NCBI GenBank assembly: GCA_902497185.1
Contig: CABVEG010000043.1
Span: 1-10,117, forward strand
Length of the DNA stretch: 10,117 bases
Source: an uncultured Eubacteriales bacterium
GTDB taxonomy: Bacteria; Bacillota; Clostridia; Lachnospirales; CAG-274
Reading direction: 5' to 3'
The position numbers were made by a program, and so were the translations under genes. Below the pieces are notes generated by a model. It searched no databases. It had not been told where the DNA came from and saw nothing but the letters and a program-made list of their open reading frames with translations. Below are positions 7,238 through 10,117 of the stretch, one piece after another (the stretch's first letter is position 1; each line of letters begins with the position of its first letter).

Positions 7238-8419
7238 ATGGAGTATTATTTTGACAATGCGGCTACCACACAGGTAAGGCCCGAGGTAGCAAAGGAGATC
7301 ATACCATACTTTACCGAAAGCTTTGGTAATCCTTCAAGTATTTATAAAATTGCACAAAAAAACAAAAATGCAGTTGAAAAGGCAAGGGGTCAGGTAGCTG
7401 CTGCCATTGGTGCCGATGCAAATGAAATTTACTTTACGGCAGGGGGTTCTGAGGCAGATAACTGGGCAATAAAGGGCATTGCCGAAAGCTATGCATCAAA
7501 GGGCAAGCATATTATTACATCATGTATTGAGCACCATGCAGTACTTCACACTTGTGAATATCTTGAAACAAAGGGCTATGACGTAACTTATCTCCCTGTT
7601 GATGAGTATGGTATGATTAGTCTTGAGGATCTAAAAAATGCCATAAGAAAGGATACCATCCTTATTACCATAATGTTTGCCAATAATGAAATCGGTACAA
7701 TTCAGCCTATTGCTGAAATCGGTAAAATTGCTCACGAAAACGGTATTTTGTTCCATACAGATGCTGTTCAGGCAGTAGGTCACGTTGAAATCGACGTTAA
7801 AGCAATGAATATTGATATGCTTTCAATGAGTGGTCACAAATTCTATGGACCTAAGGGTATAGGAGCTCTTTATATTAAGAAGGGAATTAAACTTAATCCT
7901 CTTATTCACGGCGGCGCTCAGGAAAGAAGAAGAAGAGCCGGCACCGAAAACGTACCCGGTATTGTAGGTATGGGTCTTGCAGCAGAGCTTGCAGTTAAGG
8001 AGCTTCCTACCGAGGTTCCAAGACTTACAGCATTAAGAGATAAACTTATTAATTCAATACTTGAAAAGGTGCCTTATTCAAGATTAAACGGTCACAAAAC
8101 AAAGAGATTGCCGGGCAACGCCAATATTTCATTTGAATTTATTGAGGGCGAAAGTATTTTACTTTTACTTGACTATAAGGGTATATGTGCATCAAGCGGA
8201 AGCGCCTGTACAAGCGGTTCTCTTGACCCTTCTCATGTACTTCTTGCCATTGGCTTGCCTCACGAAAAGGCCCACGGTTCAGTAAGACTTACAATGGGTC
8301 ACTTTACTACAGAGGAACAGGTAGACTATGTTATACAGGAATTACCGCCTATTATTGACAGATTAAGACAGATGTCACCATTATACGAGGAATTTATTAA
8401 AAACAAAGGAGATAAGTAA
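7238..8419 (+). CDS. iscS: Cysteine desulfurase IscS (NifS/IscS class)
   Basis: This 393-residue PLP enzyme converts L-cysteine to L-alanine, holding the sulfur as a persulfide that is passed to IscU and MnmA. All hallmark residues are visible: His100 in EHHAV, Asp175 and Gln178 in HTDAVQAVG, PLP lysine Lys201 in SGHKFYGPKG, and the persulfide cysteine Cys324 in SSGSACTSG on a mobile loop of typical group I (IscS/NifS) length. GAQERRRRAGTENV (226-239) is the conserved cofactor-phosphate region. The ribosome binding site AAGGAG (7221-7226) overlaps the iscR stop codon and lies 11 nt before ATG. The gene ends 2 bp before iscU, and its own last codons (AAA GGA GAT AAG) supply the iscU ribosome binding site, so translation is probably coupled. 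Confidence 0.97.
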   Translation: MEYYFDNAATTQVRPEVAKEIIPYFTESFGNPSSIYKIAQKNKNAVEKARGQVAAAIGADANEIYFTAGGSEADNWAIKGIAESYASKGKHIITSCIEHHAVLHTCEYLETKGYDVTYLPVDEYGMISLEDLKNAIRKDTILITIMFANNEIGTIQPIAEIGKIAHENGILFHTDAVQAVGHVEIDVKAMNIDMLSMSGHKFYGPKGIGALYIKKGIKLNPLIHGGAQERRRRAGTENVPGIVGMGLAAELAVKELPTEVPRLTALRDKLINSILEKVPYSRLNGHKTKRLPGNANISFEFIEGESILLLLDYKGICASSGSACTSGSLDPSHVLLAIGLPHEKAHGSVRLTMGHFTTEEQVDYVIQELPPIIDRLRQMSPLYEEFIKNKGDK

Positions 8420-8421
8420 TT

Positions 8422-8862
8422 ATGCAATACAGCGAAAAGGTTATGGATCATTTTATGAATCCAAGAAATGTAGGAGAAATTGAAGATGCCAGCGGTGTCG
8501 GTACAGTAGGCAATGCCAAGTGCGGAGATATTATGAAGGTATACTTAAAGATTGAGGATGGTGTTGTTCTTGATGCCAAGTTTAAGACCTTTGGCTGCGG
8601 TGCTGCCGTTGCTACAAGCTCTATGGCTACAGAGATGATTAAAGGCAAGACTATTAAAGAGGCTATGGAAATTACAAACAAGGCAGTTATGGAGGCTCTT
8701 GACGGACTTCCACCTATTAAGGTACACTGTTCATGTCTTGCAGAGGAAGCACTTCACGCTGCTCTCTGGGATTATGCAGAAAAGAACGGCATTGTTATTG
8801 ATGGTCTTGAAAAGCCTGTTAACGATATAAGCGAGCACGAGGAAATTCCCGAGGAGGAATAA
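8422..8862 (+). CDS. iscU: Iron-sulfur cluster assembly scaffold IscU (NifU N-terminal type)
   Basis: This 146-residue scaffold receives sulfur from IscS and iron and builds Fe-S clusters before transfer to apoproteins. Canonical ligands are present: Cys34 and Asp36 in NAKCGD, Cys59 in FGCGAA, and His102-Cys103 in VHCSC. LPPIK (96-100) matches the LPPVK motif that HscA recognises in IscU of Proteobacteria, although no hscA or hscB lies here. An additional Cys105 (HCSC) lies two residues after the ligand cysteine. The length and single domain mark it as IscU-like, not full NifU. The C-terminal acidic tail (EHEEIPEEE) is partly dictated by the GAGGAGG ribosome binding site of mnmA, which it encodes. 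It starts 2 bp after iscS and ends 3 bp before mnmA. Confidence 0.96.
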   Translation: MQYSEKVMDHFMNPRNVGEIEDASGVGTVGNAKCGDIMKVYLKIEDGVVLDAKFKTFGCGAAVATSSMATEMIKGKTIKEAMEITNKAVMEALDGLPPIKVHCSCLAEEALHAALWDYAEKNGIVIDGLEKPVNDISEHEEIPEEE

Positions 8863-8865
8863 TTT

Positions 8866-9918
8866 ATGAAAAAAGTTGTTGTAGGTATGTCAGGAGGTGT
8901 TGACTCCTCTGTGGCTGCATATCTCCTCAAGGAGCAGGGCTATGATGTTGTAGGTGTTACAATGCAGCTTTGGGACGGAGAGGATGTTGAAGGCAACTGC
9001 TGCGGACTTACAGCGGCTGAAGACGCAAGGGCAGTTGCCGCTAAAATAGGCATACCCCACTATGTTTTTAACTTTAAGCAGGTTTTTAAAGATAAGGTTA
9101 TAGATTATTTTATTAAGGAATATCTTAATGCAGCAACTCCTAACCCATGTATTGCCTGTAACCGCTATGTTAAGTGGGAGGCTCTTTTGCATAGGGCAAC
9201 TGAAATAGGTGCAGATTATATTGCAACAGGGCACTATGCTAATATTGTAAAACACCCTGTTACAGGCAGATTTACCATTAAAACTGCTGAAAACAAGGAT
9301 CAAAGCTATGCTCTTTATAACCTTACGCAATATCAGCTCTCACGCACTCTTATGCCTGACGGAGCTTATACTAAAAGCGAAATAAGAAAAATTGCCGAAA
9401 AGATAGGCTTAAATGTTGCCAATAAGCCTGACAGTCAGGATATATGCTTTGTGCCTGACGGTGACTATGGTACATTTATAAGGGAAAATACAGATGTGGA
9501 AATTCCAGAGGGTGACTTTGTGGACTGCAAGGGTAATATCCTTGGCAGACATAAGGGCATTACTAATTATACAATAGGTCAAAGAAAAGGGCTAGGTATT
9601 GCTTTAGGAGTACCAGCTTATGTTACTTCCATTGATATTGACAGCAACAGAGTTGTTATTGGCAGTAATGAGGATTTGTTTAAGACTAATGTTGTTGTTA
9701 AGAATTATAATCCTATGGGTTTGGGTGAAATAACCGAGGAAGTGCGCTGTTACGGCAAGCTGAGATATAATCAGAAAAAAGCACCCTGCATTATAAGACC
9801 AAAGGGTGAGTATATAGAGGCTGTGTTTGATGAGCCTCAAAGAGCTGTTACCCCCGGACAGGCAGCGGTATTCTATGATGATGAATATGTTGTTGGCGGA
9901 GGAGTAATTGTTGGATAA
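8866..9918 (+). CDS. mnmA: tRNA-specific 2-thiouridylase MnmA
   Basis: This 350-residue cytosolic enzyme places the 2-thio group on the wobble uridine U34 of tRNA Lys, Glu and Gln, using ATP and sulfur relayed from IscS. The ATP-pyrophosphatase P-loop SGGVDSS is at 9-15. The catalytic cysteine pair is Cys98 in PCIACNRYVKW and Cys194 in SQDICFVPDGDY, matching Escherichia coli Cys102 and Cys199. NKDQSYAL (143-150), GRHKGITNYTIGQRKGLG (227-244) and the C-terminal beta domain with FDEPQRAVTPGQAAVFY (321-337) complete the family pattern, at full length. It is the last gene of the operon. Its place directly after iscU suggests sulfur goes straight from IscS to tRNA thiolation, as in several clostridia, without TusA-E relay genes in the window. 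Confidence 0.97.
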   Translation: MKKVVVGMSGGVDSSVAAYLLKEQGYDVVGVTMQLWDGEDVEGNCCGLTAAEDARAVAAKIGIPHYVFNFKQVFKDKVIDYFIKEYLNAATPNPCIACNRYVKWEALLHRATEIGADYIATGHYANIVKHPVTGRFTIKTAENKDQSYALYNLTQYQLSRTLMPDGAYTKSEIRKIAEKIGLNVANKPDSQDICFVPDGDYGTFIRENTDVEIPEGDFVDCKGNILGRHKGITNYTIGQRKGLGIALGVPAYVTSIDIDSNRVVIGSNEDLFKTNVVVKNYNPMGLGEITEEVRCYGKLRYNQKKAPCIIRPKGEYIEAVFDEPQRAVTPGQAAVFYDDEYVVGGGVIVG

Positions 9919-9920
9919 AT

Positions 9921-9959
9921 AAAAAAGATTTACGGTTGAATTTCCGTAAATCTTTTTTT
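9921..9959 (+). terminator. Intrinsic terminator of the isc-mnmA operon
   Basis: A 15-bp stem (9921-9935 with 9944-9958) around an 8-nt loop is followed by a run of T. It starts 2 nt after the mnmA stop codon. The A run on the left arm means it could also terminate transcription coming from the right on the minus strand. Confidence 0.93.
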
Positions 9960-10021
9960 GTGAAGGTTAAAATTATAATTTAACGTAGCAAACAAATTAT
10001 AACTTTGTCTTTAAAGCTAAG

Positions 10022-10098
10022 TACAGCGGACGTGCAATGCACGCCCCTACAAGCTGCATCAACCTAAATGTAGGGGCGACCAGTGGTCGTCCGTTGTA
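10022..10098. repeat. 77-bp cloverleaf-forming inverted-repeat element (REP/MITE-like)
   Basis: Two 30-nt arms, 10022-10051 and 10069-10098, are inverted copies matching at 24 of 30 positions, around a 17-nt loop. Each arm also contains its own 4-bp hairpin: GTGC-AAT-GCAC (10032-10042) and GACC-AGT-GGTC (10078-10088). The whole can therefore fold as a four-way junction: an outer 10-bp stem with one G-T pair, two side hairpins, and an inner 9-bp stem (GCCCCTACA/TGTAGGGGC). It is much more GC-rich than its surroundings and non-coding. It lies downstream of the operon terminator. A 7-bp direct repeat AAGCTAA (10014-10020, 10110-10116) flanks it but not flush with the arms. I infer a dispersed, non-autonomous repeat. 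Confidence 0.7.
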
Positions 10099-10117
10099 AC
10101 TGCAAAGATAAGCTAAA

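Noticed and set aside
10022..10098. Cloverleaf as a tRNA gene
   Set aside because: Arm lengths, the 3-nt hairpin loops, the lack of T-loop and D-loop consensus, and the inverted-repeat origin do not fit a tRNA.
10014..10116. AAGCTAA pair as a target-site duplication
   Set aside because: The right copy lies 11 bp beyond the arm end and the left copy 1 bp before it, so the repeat is not flush; at 7 AT-rich bases it may be chance.

Overview
The window looks like chromosome from a low-GC, anaerobic, pectin-degrading Clostridia member, broadly a gut or rumen Lachnospiraceae- or Oscillospiraceae-like bacterium. The reasons are AT-rich, A/T-ending codon use, a secreted pectate lyase ending in a type I dockerin, a sporulation protein (SpoIIP), and the compact iscR-iscS-iscU-mnmA order familiar from clostridia. 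I cannot fix the genus from sequence alone.

Left half (1-4929, all minus strand): two paralogous family PL1 pectate lyases in tandem. The upstream gene (2014-4929) is intact. It has a signal peptide, an FN3-like N-terminal segment, a PL1 beta-helix, two carbohydrate-binding-like beta modules joined by a Thr-rich linker, and a C-terminal dockerin, so the enzyme is built for attachment to a cohesin scaffold. The downstream gene (1-1918, running off the window) has the same front end, but a frameshift near codon 57 separates its signal peptide from the catalytic domain. A 9-bp hairpin lies in the 94-bp gap between the two.

Middle (4930-6820): a 292-bp AT-rich divergent intergenic region holds two different tandem 11-bp-period direct repeats and weak promoter candidates. 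It is followed on the plus strand by spoIIP and by a small NimA/pyridoxamine-phosphate-oxidase-like flavoprotein with its own TTGACA-N17-TATCAT promoter.

Right half (6821-9918, plus strand): an iron-sulfur/tRNA-thiolation operon. IscR (Rrf2 sensor) is followed by IscS (cysteine desulfurase), IscU (scaffold) and MnmA (tRNA U34 2-thiouridylase). Gaps are 15, 2 and 3 bp and each ribosome binding site sits within or against the end of the preceding gene, so translation is probably coupled. IscS supplies sulfur to both IscU and MnmA. A TTGACA promoter with operator-like repeats precedes iscR, and a strong intrinsic terminator follows mnmA.

Right edge (10022-10098): a 77-bp non-coding element made of two inverted 30-nt arms. 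Each arm carries its own small hairpin, so the whole folds as a four-way cloverleaf. The arms differ by two compensatory base-pair swaps. This is the most interesting non-coding structure here. I found no convincing new multi-gene system; the genes belong to known families.
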